Shown: positions 9,510 to 19,824 of the stretch, piece after piece | Layout: each line of letters opens with the position of its first letter | How positions within the stretch are numbered: position 1 is the stretch's first letter | The notes under the pieces: model-generated | Told to the model about the DNA's origin: nothing | What the model saw: only the letters and a program-made list of their open reading frames with translations | Databases searched by the model: none | Assembly: GCA_947168665.1 (NCBI GenBank) | Contig: CAMVMX010000015.1 | Coordinates: 1 to 64,000 of the forward strand | DNA length: 64,000 nt | DNA from: an uncultured Bacteroidales bacterium | GTDB taxonomy: Bacteria; Bacteroidota; Bacteroidia; Bacteroidales; P3 | Direction: 5' to 3' | Made by a program: the position numbers and the translations under genes

Positions 9510-10493
9510 ATGTCTGACAAAGAACTTATTGACAATTTTGTACAGCAATATCACGCACTGAAAAGCGAGATGGGCAAGGTGATTGTGGGGCAAGACAAGG
9601 CTGTGGACAGCCTGTTGTTGTCGATATTCACCGGCGGGCATTGTCTGCTGGTGGGTGTGCCGGGTTTGGCCAAAACGTTGATGGTGAACACACTTGCCAA
9701 ATCGCTCGGCCTCTCATTCAACCGTATCCAGTTCACGCCCGACCTCATGCCATCAGATATTACGGGGTCGGAGATTTTGGACGAGAACCGCCGGTTTCAG
9801 TTTGTGAAAGGTCCGGTGTTTGCCAATATTGTGCTTGCCGATGAAATCAACCGCACCCCGCCCAAAACGCAGGCTGCCCTGCTCGAAGCCATGCAGGAGA
9901 AGTCGGTCACCGTGTCGGGCAAGAGTTACCCCCTTGCAGCACCTTTCTTTGTCCTTGCCACCCAGAACCCCATCGAGCAGGAGGGAACCTACCCGCTGCC
10001 CGAAGCGCAACTGGACCGCTTTATGTTGAACATCCGTATGGATTATCCCTCGTTCCAGGAGGAGGTGGATATTGTGAAAGGTACGACGGCCAGCCACAAT
10101 CCTCAGGTTGACATCATCCTTTCATCCGAGGACATTCTGCGTTACCAGGATGTCATCCGGCGGCTCCCGGTGCCGGACAATGTGTGCCAGTATGCCGTGC
10201 GTCTTGCTTCGTCCACACGTCCAGTCTCTGGCAATCCATCGGTGCAGACGGCAGCCTCGTCGTTGGCCACCAAATACCTCTCGTGGGGCGCCGGGCCCCG
10301 TGCATCGCAATATTTGGTAATGGGGGCCAAAACCCATGCCGCTATGAAAGGGAAATATTCACCTGACATAGAGGATGTCCAAGCCGTAGCCACAGAAGTG
10401 CTCCGCCACCGCATAGTACGCAACTATTATGCCGAGGCCGAAGGCGTTTCCACCGAAGAGATAATTGGACAGCTGCTATCCATGAGCGAGTAG
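9510..10493 (+). CDS. MoxR-family AAA+ ATPase
   Basis: A 327-residue MoxR ATPase. The Walker A sequence is GVPGLAKT, Walker B is VLADEINRTPPKTQ, and sensor 1 is LATQNPIEQEGTYPLPEAQLD, all typical of the family. MoxR proteins are chaperone-like ATPases that usually work with DUF58 and VWA partner proteins. No such partner is encoded beside it here, which is unusual. The start at 9510 gives the usual N-terminus; an upstream in-frame ATG at 9432 adds 26 residues of poor quality. An unknown exported protein gene follows after 38 bases. Confidence 0.9.
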   Translation: MSDKELIDNFVQQYHALKSEMGKVIVGQDKAVDSLLLSIFTGGHCLLVGVPGLAKTLMVNTLAKSLGLSFNRIQFTPDLMPSDITGSEILDENRRFQFVKGPVFANIVLADEINRTPPKTQAALLEAMQEKSVTVSGKSYPLAAPFFVLATQNPIEQEGTYPLPEAQLDRFMLNIRMDYPSFQEEVDIVKGTTASHNPQVDIILSSEDILRYQDVIRRLPVPDNVCQYAVRLASSTRPVSGNPSVQTAASSLATKYLSWGAGPRASQYLVMGAKTHAAMKGKYSPDIEDVQAVATEVLRHRIVRNYYAEAEGVSTEEIIGQLLSMSE

Positions 10494-10531
10494 ATCCTAT
10501 CCGCATTCGTCGACCCCAAATAATAGCCATC

Positions 10532-11803
10532 ATGAAACGCCTTGCCTTTATCCTGTCAATGATAGTAGCCTTGGCCGCCTCCGCCCAGACTTCGGGGCTG
10601 CACATCCCGTCAGAGAAACCCATCAAGCCCCGCGACTTACCCAAGGCGTGGACCAACCCGGAGGTGTTCTGTCTGCTGTTGCATTTCGGCGAGGGCGACA
10701 GTGCTTATCGCGAGGAGGATTTAGACTTGCTTGATTCAGCCTATCAGGTTGCTTTCGACCGTCAAAACCCCCGATTGTACACTATGTCCATCGAGGCCTA
10801 CGGCAATGCGAGGAACGAAGCTTTGATGCAGTCGCGTGTGGAGTCGGTCTATCGCTATTTCACCATGCGTGGACATGAAATCGTCCCCGTCCGTTATGCA
10901 TACAACCCCATCCATTGCAGCTGTCATGGCGACACGACTGAACTGATCCGCTATGAGGTGCCCACCGACAAGCAGGTATACGACTGTGCCGACCTCCCGT
11001 CCAGCCGCAAAATCCTCAATAAGGACATCCAGCTTGAAGGCACCGTCTTGATCACATTCCGCGACAATCCAGTCGAATGCATTGGTGCTGGCGGAGGCTG
11101 TTATATCCCGGCCCAGGACAGCAATATCCGTGCATACTACACCCAACTCATTCTTAAAAAAGGCTCTATCTATTCGGTCGACAATACGCGCGATTCCTGC
11201 CCGCCGCCCGTCCAGATTTCCATCGACGAGCATCTCGACTACCAGCAGCTCATCGAAAAATACTTTCTTGTCCCCCACCGCCGCAACATCATTCTGCCCG
11301 TGGGCTATGTGGTGCTTCACTCCTCTTTCAACAGGCAGCCCGACGAGTGCACCGCCCTCACCGATTCCATCTTCATCAGGTTCCCGGTCACCGACGAGCA
11401 GTTGGAGTCGCGACTGCGTGTCTATGCCAAAAAGTACGGCAGCAAAGGCATGGAGTATAAGCCTCTCACTACAAAGAAAATCAAAGGGGGAGCGGTTCTG
11501 ATGATACAAGGTGCGCTCAATCCCACACAGTTCGACACCATCTTCATTGCCAAGCGCATATCGGAAGATGAGGTATCCAAGTATCTCTTCCCGGCCGATT
11601 CGCCAACCGAACAAGGTGCCGTCACCATTAAAATCAAAGGTGAGGAGCGTTTCTTCAAACCCTTCCGCATGGACCGCAATGGGCAATATGAATTCCGGAA
11701 ACCCTTTCGCAACATGCTCCGCATTATAGACGAGGAGGAAGAGACCCTCAACCCGTCAGACACAAATCTTTTCCGTAATGACGGAGATGAAGAAATTGAA
11801 TAA
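10532..11803 (+). CDS. Exported protein of unknown function
   Basis: A 423-residue secreted or periplasmic protein with a signal peptide of about 19 residues ending ASAQ. I do not recognise the family. Residues about 85-118 ([20 protein letters not shown] and the following YRYFTMRG) faintly resemble the helix-turn of OmpA-like peptidoglycan-binding domains, where N, R and G are conserved. The C-terminus is acidic. Six cysteines in the middle (CSCHGD, C-A-D, GGGCY and a later SCPPP) could form disulfides. It sits between the MoxR gene and panB with gaps of 38 and 11 bases, so it is probably co-transcribed. Confidence 0.75.
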   Translation: MKRLAFILSMIVALAASAQTSGLHIPSEKPIKPRDLPKAWTNPEVFCLLLHFGEGDSAYREEDLDLLDSAYQVAFDRQNPRLYTMSIEAYGNARNEALMQSRVESVYRYFTMRGHEIVPVRYAYNPIHCSCHGDTTELIRYEVPTDKQVYDCADLPSSRKILNKDIQLEGTVLITFRDNPVECIGAGGGCYIPAQDSNIRAYYTQLILKKGSIYSVDNTRDSCPPPVQISIDEHLDYQQLIEKYFLVPHRRNIILPVGYVVLHSSFNRQPDECTALTDSIFIRFPVTDEQLESRLRVYAKKYGSKGMEYKPLTTKKIKGGAVLMIQGALNPTQFDTIFIAKRISEDEVSKYLFPADSPTEQGAVTIKIKGEERFFKPFRMDRNGQYEFRKPFRNMLRIIDEEEETLNPSDTNLFRNDGDEEIE

Positions 11804-11814
11804 CAACATTCATT

Positions 11815-12633
11815 ATGGCTTATTTACAGACTGATGTAACGAAAGTTACAACCCATGTTCTCCAGCGTATGAAAATGTCTGGAGAAAAGATTGCTATGCT
11901 CACCGCCTACGACTATTCGATGGCCAAGCTGCTTGATGCCACAAAGATAGATGTCGTCTTGGTGGGCGATTCCGCTGCCAATGTAATGGAAGGCTACGAT
12001 ACTACCCTCCCCATCACCCTTGACGAGATGATAGTTTATGCATCATCCGTCAAGCGAGCCATTAAGCGAGCCTTGGTGGTGGTGGACATGCCTTTCGGCA
12101 CCTATCAGGGAAACTCTAAACAGGCTCTTGCCTCCGCCATTCGCATCATGAAAGAGACGGGAGCCGATGCCGTCAAACTCGAAGGGGGCGAGGAGGTGCT
12201 GGAGTCCATATCCCGCATCCTCACCGCCGGCATTCCCGTCATGGGTCATCTGGGGCTGACCCCTCAAAGCATCAACAAGTTCGGCACCTATGCCGTCCGT
12301 GCCACACAGGAAGAAGAGGCCAGCCGTCTCATCCACGACGCGCATGTACTCGAAAATGCGGGCTGTTTCAGTGTCGTCCTTGAGAAAATCCCTGCCAAGC
12401 TGGCAGCCCAAGTGTCTGGCGAATTGAAGATTCCCACTATTGGTATCGGGGCTGGCCCCCACACTGACGGCCAGGTGCTCGTCCTGCAGGACATGCTCGG
12501 CATCACCCAGCAGTTCACCCCGCGCTATCTGCGTGTCTATGGCAGTTTCGGGGCCGAAATCAGCAATGCCGTCAGGCAATACATCTCTGATGTCAAGAGT
12601 CTCGACTTCCCGAACGAGAAGGAGCAGTACTGA
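11815..12633 (+). CDS. panB: 3-methyl-2-oxobutanoate hydroxymethyltransferase
   Basis: A 272-residue ketopantoate hydroxymethyltransferase. It transfers a hydroxymethyl group from methylene-tetrahydrofolate to 2-oxoisovalerate, the first committed step of pantothenate and CoA synthesis. Family marks are KIAMLTAYD, the metal-binding [25 protein letters not shown] and [14 protein letters not shown]. Length is normal and the protein is cytosolic. It is the last gene of a rightward run and is followed by a hairpin. panC and panD are not in the window. Confidence 0.96.
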   Translation: MAYLQTDVTKVTTHVLQRMKMSGEKIAMLTAYDYSMAKLLDATKIDVVLVGDSAANVMEGYDTTLPITLDEMIVYASSVKRAIKRALVVVDMPFGTYQGNSKQALASAIRIMKETGADAVKLEGGEEVLESISRILTAGIPVMGHLGLTPQSINKFGTYAVRATQEEEASRLIHDAHVLENAGCFSVVLEKIPAKLAAQVSGELKIPTIGIGAGPHTDGQVLVLQDMLGITQQFTPRYLRVYGSFGAEISNAVRQYISDVKSLDFPNEKEQY

Positions 12634-12721
12634 CCGCCTTGTTTAGATTCAAGAAATACGAGACCGACTGCTAAGGGCTGTTGTGCCAGCAGTTCCGTCA
12701 TACCGTATTACTCATAACGAA

Positions 12722-12753
12722 AAGTCCTTGCCTCCCATGTGGGGCAAGGACTT
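12722..12753. terminator. Hairpin between convergent panB and DUF1846 genes
   Basis: A perfect 11-bp stem (12722-12732 with 12743-12753) around a 10-base loop, between two convergent genes. There is no strong T tract, so termination is inferred from position. Confidence 0.6.
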
Positions 12754-12790
12754 CCCTGTTCCTCAGCCAGGGACTGGCCGGGGTGCGGTG

Positions 12791-14257
12791 TTATTTTTTC
12801 TTCTGCAGGGGGTCGGTAGTCAGTCCGATACCCAGCTTCTTGAATATCTTGCGATCCACCTCGCTCAGCATCACCGTGGCATGTACCTGGCAGCCGTCCA
12901 GTTGCGGCAAGGTGGCCAGGGCCTTGCGGCAGTTCTCGTCGGTCAGGCTGAGCATCGACAGCGCCACCAGCACCTCATCAGTATGCAGGCGGGGGTTGTG
13001 GCCGTGCAGCAACTTCACCTTTGTATGCTGGATAGGTTCGATGATTTCCTGCGCAATCAATTTGACGCCGTGGTCGATGCCGGCCAGGTGCTTGGTGGCG
13101 TTGAGCAGCAAGGCTGCACTCGGTCCCAGCAAGGCACTGCTGTGGGCGGTGATGATTGTGCCGTCCGCCAGTTCTATGGCCGATGCTTCGGCATGCTCAA
13201 TCTGCTTGCGCTCGTGTGCAGCCACTGTGGTGCGGCGGTCGGCGGTGGTCAGCTTCAGCTGCTTCATTAGCAGGGCAATCTTGTTCACTTCCGTGTCGGC
13301 AGTCTTGCCTGAGGCGAAGTTGCACAGCGCATCGTAGTATCGGCGTATAATCTCGTCCTTCGACGCTTGGCAGCACACCTCGTCGTCGCTGATGCAGAAT
13401 CCTGCCATGTTCACCCCCATGTCGGTAGGCGACTTGTAAGGGTTGTGGCCGTATATCCCTTCGAAGATAGCGTTCAGTACAGGGAATATCTCAATGTCGC
13501 GGTTATAGTTGACGGTCGTCTTCCCGTAGGCTTCCAAATGGAACGGGTCAATCATGTTCACATCGTTCAGGTCGGCGGTGGCGGCTTCGTAAGCCACGTT
13601 GACCGGGTGTTTCAGCGGAATACTCCAAATCGGGAAGGTCTCGAATTTGGCATATCCGGCTTTCACCCCCCGCTGGTTCTCCTGATAGAGCTGGCTGAGG
13701 CATACAGCCATCTTGCCGCTACCGGGTCCGGGGGCGGTGACCACCACCAGCGGGCGAGTGGTTTCGACATACTCGTTGCGGCCAAAGCCGTCGGCCGAGC
13801 ATATCAGGTCCACATTGGTCGGGTAGCCCTCTATCACATAGTGATAGTACACCTTTATCCCCAGCCGTTCCAGCCGCTCGCGGAAAGCCATTGCGCTGGC
13901 CTGCCCATTGTACTGAGTAATCACCACACCGCTGACCATCAGTCCGCGGTTCATAAACTCATCGCGCAGCCGCAGCACATCCACATCGTAGGTGATGCCC
14001 AGGTCGCCGCGCACCTTGTTCTTCTCGATGTCGCGGGCACTGATGGCAATCACAATCTCTGCGTCGTTGCGCAGCTGCATCAGCATTTTCAACTTGCTGT
14101 CCGGCTCAAACCCCGGCAGCACACGACTGGCGTGGTAGTCGTCAAATAGCTTACCGCCAAATTCTAAGTAAAGCTTGTTTCCGAACTTGGAAATACGTTC
14201 CTTGATGTGTTCGGACTGAATTTTGAGATACTTTTCGTTGTCAAAACCGTTTTTCAT
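12791..14257 (-). CDS. DUF1846 family protein
   Basis: A 488-residue protein of the DUF1846 (COG4868) family, recognised by the start GFDNEKYLKIQSEHIKERI and by GKLYDDYHASRVLPGF-like and GPGSGKMAVCLSQLYQEN-like segments. The latter resembles a P-loop. Structures of the family have a nucleotide-binding-like fold, but the physiological reaction is not established. Length is typical and it looks cytosolic. Two candidate -7 boxes lie just upstream, which makes it an independent unit between panB and the M1 peptidase. Confidence 0.9.
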   Translation of the reverse strand: MKNGFDNEKYLKIQSEHIKERISKFGNKLYLEFGGKLFDDYHASRVLPGFEPDSKLKMLMQLRNDAEIVIAISARDIEKNKVRGDLGITYDVDVLRLRDEFMNRGLMVSGVVITQYNGQASAMAFRERLERLGIKVYYHYVIEGYPTNVDLICSADGFGRNEYVETTRPLVVVTAPGPGSGKMAVCLSQLYQENQRGVKAGYAKFETFPIWSIPLKHPVNVAYEAATADLNDVNMIDPFHLEAYGKTTVNYNRDIEIFPVLNAIFEGIYGHNPYKSPTDMGVNMAGFCISDDEVCCQASKDEIIRRYYDALCNFASGKTADTEVNKIALLMKQLKLTTADRRTTVAAHERKQIEHAEASAIELADGTIITAHSSALLGPSAALLLNATKHLAGIDHGVKLIAQEIIEPIQHTKVKLLHGHNPRLHTDEVLVALSMLSLTDENCRKALATLPQLDGCQVHATVMLSEVDRKIFKKLGIGLTTDPLQKKK

Positions 14258-14276
14258 CTTTCCGTGTTTTTGGAAT

Positions 14277-14299
14277 CAAAAATACGGGATGCAAAAATA
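14277..14299 (-). promoter_or_regulatory. Tandem -7 boxes for the DUF1846 gene
   Basis: The minus strand has TATTTTTG twice (complement of 14292-14299 and 14277-14284). Both match TAnnTTTG, 20 and 35 bases before the start codon. Confidence 0.45.
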
Positions 14300-14343
14300 C
14301 GTCTTTTTTTTCGATTGGCGTATTTTTGTCCCGTATTTTTTTT

Positions 14344-14379
14344 AAACAATGTTTCTAACCGCTTGGAAACAGGTTGTTT
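14344..14379 (-). terminator. Hairpin at the end of the M1 peptidase gene
   Basis: Two 6-bp helices separated by a 2-base bulge overlap the stop codon of the M1 peptidase gene. An A-rather than T-rich tail on the transcript makes its terminator role uncertain. Confidence 0.4.
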
Positions 14380-16708
14380 ATTGCACGATAAGTTTCTTTG
14401 TAACCGACCCTGTGGGTGTGGCGATTGTCACAAAATAGATTCCCGCTGGCCATGTGGCTGTCTCTATCGCAGCCGTTGTTCCATCGAGTTCGATGGCTGC
14501 CACCGCTTTGCCGGCGGCGTTCACCACCGTCACGCGGCTTTTCCCCGCATCGCGACCCTGGGCATCCAGCGTCACCGTTACAAACTTCTCGGCAGGATTG
14601 GGCGACAGCGTCATCCCCAGTTGGGACGACAACGCCTCGTTTCCGCCTTCGTCAATGCCCAGTCGGTTGGCGTCCACCACTGCCAGGGCATATTCTCCTT
14701 TCCTCGGCCTGCCTTTCATCTGCACATACGTCACTTGGTTCCATTGTCCGATCAGTCCTTGTTCTATCGTCGTTCGCGGGCACAGCTGCCAGGGCTGGCT
14801 CCCATCCTCGCGGTAGAACAGCCGCAACGAGTCGCTGCTGCTTGACGTAGTGCAAAACTCTTGGTCGTAAACTGGATATCGGTTTCCCACATAAAAACCT
14901 ATTGTCGCCATAAAGTCATTCCCATAGTCTCCGTTGATGGTCCATCGGCGATAGTCCCATCGCACCACTCCTGGTATCGGCTCCTCCTCGGGTTTGCCCA
15001 ATTGCAGGGCCACATGCATCTGCACATTTCCGTTCACCTGTGTTGGCGTTATCCTCATTTGCGTTTCCTCGCTCTCTGTCAGATCCCTCGAGCTCAAGTT
15101 GAAACTTTCGCAGAAGTTCGCGCTCGCCAGGTTGCTGTAATAGTCCACGATGGCAAACGTAGGCGTGAAGGGCAGCGCGAACACCCCTTCCGAGTGTTGT
15201 CCGCGGCTCATCACCGTACCCGTCAGCGTGTCTCCCTCTGCCGAGAAGAACGTCACCGGCACACGGGCCTGACGGCAATAGTCGGGGGCGTGCCACCGCT
15301 TCTGGCTCAGCCACACATGGGTCGAGTCACCGTAAGTGCGGAGCGAGTCCACCCCATAGCTGGCAAATCCGCCGTGGAAGATATGGAAATCGTAAAAGTC
15401 TGTCAAATCCACGCCGCAGTACAGGCTCATCGAGTCCCGCAACTGATAGCTGTCCATGTTGGTATACTTGTTGCGGTCCAGCAGGGTACGGATCATGGCA
15501 TAGAAAGTGCTGTCGCCCAGCAACTGCTTCAATTCTCTGAACACCATGGCCCCTTTATAATATGTATTACTCATAAACGAATACTGGTGGGGCATCCCGC
15601 ACAAAGGGTGATAGCCGCCTTCATTCTGCGGTATATTGAGAATGGCCCTCCTCTTATACGATTTAACTGTATTGTTGTTTCCGGTGTGGTCAACCGTGGC
15701 CATCTGGTCGGCAAACGTTGCCCCGCCTTCATTAAACCACATGTCATCAATCCGGGCGCAGGTCACCTGGTTGCCAAACCACTGGTGGGCAAACTCATGG
15801 TCCAGCAAGTAGGTCATGTCCGGGTAGTCGTAGCTGATGCAGATGTCGTTCACATGCTCCATGCCGGCATTTTCGCCGCCTTCGGTGAAACGGATATTCT
15901 CCCACACATAGGGGCCGAAATGCCTCTCATACAATTGGAGCGTGCGGTTGAAATACCTGAAATATTCTGCCACCGTCGCGCTGTCCTTGGCCAGACACGA
16001 GGCCTGGACAGGATAAGTGCCATACAAGCCTTCGGCATTGAAACGGTACACGCGGTAACGCGCCGCATTGCACCCCACATGGTAGGTCGACACGGGGTGC
16101 TGCAGCTCATAATGGAACGTAAGGCTGCGGTCGGCGTTAGTGTCCACATCCGTCAGCTCGCCGCTGCACACCGCTGTCCATCCGTTGTTCACAGTCATGT
16201 GGAACGAATACGTCGCGCGGTCATACACGCTGTCGTTACACGGATACCAGCTCCTCCCCATGCTGAAAGGACGTGTAAAGCGGTCCTCGCCAAGATTGTA
16301 GAAAAGGTTTGGGCTGCACCAAAAGCCGCCGTCACGTCCCACCCATCCGTCGGTGCCATAATGGACTTTCAGCCGCACAGTGTCACCCACAGCCCTGTTG
16401 CCCACCTGCACCCGCAGCCGTTTGTTGTTGTAGCTGTATGCCCCGTTGTTAAGTGGGCTTCCGTCCAGCTCTACCGAGTCTATTGTAGCATACATCAACC
16501 CCACAGCCACATTGCCCGACGGCTGGAGCATCCGTATGCTCAGCTCGCACCATCCGTGCATGTGGGCCGGTTGCCTATGCCCCATGTCGAGGCAGATATT
16601 GTAATGCAGTACATCTATCGTGTCGCGTTCTGTGAAATGGGTCTGAGCCGTGGCTTCCATGCCCATCAGCAAGCCTATCATCAGGCCTAACAAGCAGTTC
16701 CTTTTCAT
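14378..16708 (-). CDS. M1-family metallopeptidase with type IX secretion sorting domain
   Basis: A 776-residue secreted gluzincin aminopeptidase. A signal peptide (about 22 residues, ending ATAQ) is followed by an M1 N-terminal beta domain. A variant of the substrate-binding GAMEN motif is present (GGENAGMEH, residues 277-285). The zinc site is HEFAH (His304, His308) with Glu327 in NEGG. The last 80 residues form a type A C-terminal domain (LSPNPAEKFVTV ... ENG-like turn ... WPAGIYFVTI ... KKLIVQ), the signal for export through the type IX system and PorU-dependent anchoring. It is therefore likely a cell-surface or released peptidase. It is last in the leftward series nfeD-floA-phosphoesterase-peptidase, 33 bases after the phosphoesterase gene. 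Confidence 0.93.
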   Translation of the reverse strand: MKRNCLLGLMIGLLMGMEATAQTHFTERDTIDVLHYNICLDMGHRQPAHMHGWCELSIRMLQPSGNVAVGLMYATIDSVELDGSPLNNGAYSYNNKRLRVQVGNRAVGDTVRLKVHYGTDGWVGRDGGFWCSPNLFYNLGEDRFTRPFSMGRSWYPCNDSVYDRATYSFHMTVNNGWTAVCSGELTDVDTNADRSLTFHYELQHPVSTYHVGCNAARYRVYRFNAEGLYGTYPVQASCLAKDSATVAEYFRYFNRTLQLYERHFGPYVWENIRFTEGGENAGMEHVNDICISYDYPDMTYLLDHEFAHQWFGNQVTCARIDDMWFNEGGATFADQMATVDHTGNNNTVKSYKRRAILNIPQNEGGYHPLCGMPHQYSFMSNTYYKGAMVFRELKQLLGDSTFYAMIRTLLDRNKYTNMDSYQLRDSMSLYCGVDLTDFYDFHIFHGGFASYGVDSLRTYGDSTHVWLSQKRWHAPDYCRQARVPVTFFSAEGDTLTGTVMSRGQHSEGVFALPFTPTFAIVDYYSNLASANFCESFNLSSRDLTESEETQMRITPTQVNGNVQMHVALQLGKPEEEPIPGVVRWDYRRWTINGDYGNDFMATIGFYVGNRYPVYDQEFCTTSSSSDSLRLFYREDGSQPWQLCPRTTIEQGLIGQWNQVTYVQMKGRPRKGEYALAVVDANRLGIDEGGNEALSSQLGMTLSPNPAEKFVTVTLDAQGRDAGKSRVTVVNAAGKAVAAIELDGTTAAIETATWPAGIYFVTIATPTGSVTKKLIVQ

Positions 16709-16741
16709 TTCTTTGTTGAGTAAATATTCCTTTAATCAGTT

Positions 16742-17761
16742 TCAGTCCCTCTCGACGGGGCGTTTCGCGGGGTCGCTCCAGGCAAAGTTGTCGGGCACTT
16801 TCAAATAGTTGCGGATTGAGCCGTGCTTCAGTCGCAGCCAAGTCTCGAAAGCCCGCTGGCTCTCGTGCAGCACAATCACCCTTGCTCCGTTGCCGCCCAC
16901 CAGATCGTTATACACCGTGTTGCCGCCCGAATAGCGTCCGTAGGCCAGCAGTATGCCTTTCCACATTACCGCATAATCGTTGTTGTGGTCGTGGCCGCAG
17001 AATATCCCCATCACATCGCCCTCCTTCCTCATGGCGTCGAACATGCCGCTGTTGTAGCGCGGGCAGCACACCGCCTCCATGCGGGCTCCGACCACCCAAG
17101 TGTCGCGCTTGCGGAATGCCGTCTCGAACTCCGGCAGCGGGATGTGGAAGAAAGCCAGCGCGGGCAGTGCCCGGCCTCCGTTTTCGAGGGCCATGCGGCG
17201 GCTCTCGGTGCGGTACCACTCAATCTGCCTCCGCGTCAGCCACGCATATCCCCCCACCAGTCGGCACTGGCTCTTGTTGTGCGAGTCGAGGCAGTAGATG
17301 GCCGCGCGGGTGCTGTCGTCGCGGCTGCCCATAATCCGCAGCACATAGTCATACTCCGTCCCCGCGGCATGTTCCGGCTCCACATTGCTGGGCGTGCGCA
17401 GCAGGCTGTGCAGCGCGTCGTGGCTCAGCCCGAACTCCTCGTCGTGATTGCCGAAGGTGGTGCAGAACGGCACCCCCAGGCTGTCCAAACACTGGGCCAC
17501 ATCCCTCATGCTCTGCTCGGCGGGCTGGCCAAATATCATGTCGCCTGTCACGATGACCAGATCCGGATGCTCCGCCTTCACCACCTCGCGTATGCGGGTC
17601 AATGCCCGTTGGGCATGGGGATTGCCGTGTATGTAGTGCAGGTCCGTGAACTGGACGATTTTAAACGTCCCGTCAGCTCTGAAACGCAATGGCAGCCGTT
17701 GTGCCGATGCACAACCAGCTGCCATTGCAAGCACAAACAGGGCAGACACCAAGCGTCTCAT
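16742..17761 (-). CDS. Exported metallophosphoesterase
   Basis: A 339-residue calcineurin-like phosphoesterase. The metal-binding motifs appear in order: FTDLHYIHG, VTGDMIFGQ, GNHDEE, FFHIPL and GHDHNND. An N-terminal signal peptide is present (MAAGC could be a lipobox, or cleavage at ASAQ), so it acts in the periplasm or on the membrane. The substrate is unknown; relatives hydrolyse phosphodiesters and nucleotides. Its closest pattern is the DCR2/purple-phosphatase-like family. It lies 14 bases after floA and 33 before the M1 peptidase gene. Confidence 0.88.
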   Translation of the reverse strand: MRRLVSALFVLAMAAGCASAQRLPLRFRADGTFKIVQFTDLHYIHGNPHAQRALTRIREVVKAEHPDLVIVTGDMIFGQPAEQSMRDVAQCLDSLGVPFCTTFGNHDEEFGLSHDALHSLLRTPSNVEPEHAAGTEYDYVLRIMGSRDDSTRAAIYCLDSHNKSQCRLVGGYAWLTRRQIEWYRTESRRMALENGGRALPALAFFHIPLPEFETAFRKRDTWVVGARMEAVCCPRYNSGMFDAMRKEGDVMGIFCGHDHNNDYAVMWKGILLAYGRYSGGNTVYNDLVGGNGARVIVLHESQRAFETWLRLKHGSIRNYLKVPDNFAWSDPAKRPVERD

Positions 17762-17775
17762 GTCAGTGCAATAAA

Positions 17776-18774
17776 CTATTTCTCTGACCCGGGCTTTTGG
17801 GGAATGGTTTTGGTGCCTGCGGGCTTGGCGATGCTCTCGCGCATGTCCGTGTCGGCCTGTATGTTCTTCATGCGGTAGTAGTCCATGATGCCCAGATTGC
17901 CGCTGCGGAAAGCGTCGGCCATGGCCTTGGGCACTTCTGCCTCGGCCTCGATTACCTTGGCTCGGGCCTCCTGGGCCTTGGCCTTCATCTCCTGCTCCGA
18001 AGCCACTGCCATTGCGCGGCGCTCCTCGGCCTTGGCCTGGGCAATGTTCTTGTCGGCGTTGGCCTGGTCCATCTGCAGCTGGGCTCCGATGTTCTTGCCC
18101 ACATCGATGTCGGCTATATCGATGGAGAGAATCTCAAACGCCGTGCCGCTGTCCAGTCCCTTGGTAAGCACCAGTTTCGAAATGCTGTCAGGGTTCTCCA
18201 GCACCTGCTTGTGGCTCAGTGCCGAACCGATTGACGACACAATGCCCTCGCCCACGCGGGCCAGGATGGTCTCCTCGCTGGCACCGCCCACCAGCTGCTT
18301 AATGTTGGTGCGCACCGTGACGCGCGCCTTGGCAATGAGCTGGATGCCGTCCTTGGCCACGGCGGCCACCGGCGGCGTGTCAATCACTTTGGGGTTTACC
18401 GATGTCTGCACGGCTTTCAGCACGTCGCGTCCAGCCAGGTCGATGGCTGTGGCGGTGCGGAAATCGAGGTTCATGTTGGCTTTGCTCGACGAGATGAGGG
18501 CCTGCACCACGTTGGTCACGTTGCCGCCGGCCAGATAGTGGGCTTCCAGCTCGTTCTGCGAAAGCTTCAGACCCGCCTTGGTGGCATTGATCATATTGTT
18601 GACAATGACACTCGGCGGCACTTTGCGGAAACGCATGAACATCAATTGGATGAGCGAGGTGTGCACACCCGAGACCAGCGCCTGGAACCACAGTCCCACC
18701 GGCACCAAATAGAGGAAGATGATGAGCAGGATGACAATCACTGTACTCAGCACTATAATTCCTGGTAATGACAT
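17776..18774 (-). CDS. floA: Flotillin-like protein FloA
   Basis: A 332-residue FloA (UPF0365) protein. It has an N-terminal hydrophobic segment (residues about 5-27) and then an SPFH-like domain with the family sequence [21 protein letters not shown] long Ala/Glu/Lys-rich helical region at about 225-300 favours oligomers. FloA proteins assemble into membrane microdomain scaffolds. The neighbour upstream encodes NfeD, its usual genomic partner, which supports the call. Confidence 0.95.
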   Translation of the reverse strand: MSLPGIIVLSTVIVILLIIFLYLVPVGLWFQALVSGVHTSLIQLMFMRFRKVPPSVIVNNMINATKAGLKLSQNELEAHYLAGGNVTNVVQALISSSKANMNLDFRTATAIDLAGRDVLKAVQTSVNPKVIDTPPVAAVAKDGIQLIAKARVTVRTNIKQLVGGASEETILARVGEGIVSSIGSALSHKQVLENPDSISKLVLTKGLDSGTAFEILSIDIADIDVGKNIGAQLQMDQANADKNIAQAKAEERRAMAVASEQEMKAKAQEARAKVIEAEAEVPKAMADAFRSGNLGIMDYYRMKNIQADTDMRESIAKPAGTKTIPQKPGSEK

Positions 18775-18830
18775 GATTATTTGTTTTTAAGGTTAATAAC
18801 TGATTGTTCGGTATTGTTCTTTTTTGCGGC

Positions 18831-19310
18831 CTATTCGAAACGTTTGTCCTCCGTTTCGCGCACATCTATGCGGTAGCCCTCGATGGCCACAACCTCGATG
18901 GGGCGGTCTTGGTCAATGAATTTGTTGATGGCGTGTACCTCCACCAGCTTCCCGTCAATCAAGGCCTTCCCTGTCGGGGCCAGCCGGGCCACGGTGGTGC
19001 CCCGCGCCCCCACCGCGATGGCGGGGTCTTCGATTTGGTTCACGGTGCTGTCCGACTCTTCGTTCAGGCTGAATTTCTTCCATGTTTGGGTCTTCATGAA
19101 TATGGCCAGCAGGATGACGCAGATGGCCACGCAGCAGCCCAGCACGATTGTGCCGCCCGTCATGCCCAGCCACAGGTAGCTCTGCCACACGCCGAAAGCC
19201 GTTAGCAGAAACCCTACTATACCGGCAAAACCGCCCGGTATGGCCACAATCTCAAGGGTGAGGAGAAGTAGCCCTACCACAAGCACAATGATGATTAATG
19301 TGGGTGTCAT
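18831..19310 (-). CDS. NfeD family membrane protein
   Basis: A 159-residue membrane protein with about three hydrophobic segments in the first 85 residues and a C-terminal OB-fold (VGARGTTVARLAPTGKALI onward), the standard short NfeD layout. NfeD proteins pair with stomatin or flotillin proteins; here floA follows after 56 bases. It is the first gene of its leftward unit, with a promoter 42 bases upstream. Confidence 0.93.
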   Translation of the reverse strand: MTPTLIIIVLVVGLLLLTLEIVAIPGGFAGIVGFLLTAFGVWQSYLWLGMTGGTIVLGCCVAICVILLAIFMKTQTWKKFSLNEESDSTVNQIEDPAIAVGARGTTVARLAPTGKALIDGKLVEVHAINKFIDQDRPIEVVAIEGYRIDVRETEDKRFE

Positions 19311-19824
19311 ATCGTTTGAGAGTTTGAATGATTTACCGTTTTTTCAATTTGCAAAGATACGAAAAAAAATTGACATCCCCTCCTCAAATGTGTATATTTT
19401 TTTCGGTCAGGGCAGAGGAGTTTTTCTATGCCTTTATATGGTGTTGTAATTCAGTACGCTACTTTCTTGGCAGGAAGCTGTGCCCCGTATCGTGCCGTGC
19501 TGCGGCGAGGGGTGGTGCCGTATGTCGGCGGCCACGGCTTGGCCTCTTGGATGGCGGTATCGGTTTTGCGGTGCCGCCCGCTCCAGCGGCGGGCAGGGGT
19601 GTGGCCGGGCTCAGGATTCGTTTCTCTGTCTTTCCACCCGCCCGGTGGCGGATGTATTGATACGGGCAGGACTGGTATATATGGCGGCTAAGTGTGATTG
19701 AAGTGAGGTGAAATAAGCGAGGGTGGTGCGAGGCGGCCCGGGCAGCCCAAGGGTGCGCCGCCGGCGCGGTGGCGGCCGGGGCGAGCAGGAGTGGCGGGCG
19801 GGAAATGGCGGGGAACGGCGGGGT
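19311..19824. other. Intergenic region between nfeD and clpS
   Basis: About 510 bases. Apart from the nfeD promoter I see only short GC-rich frames without family signs. It may contain the 3' end of the clpS transcript and decayed sequence. Confidence 0.4.
19352..19359 (-). promoter_or_regulatory. -7 box for the nfeD-floA unit
   Basis: The minus strand reads TATCTTTG, an exact consensus match, 42 bases before the NfeD start. Confidence 0.6.
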
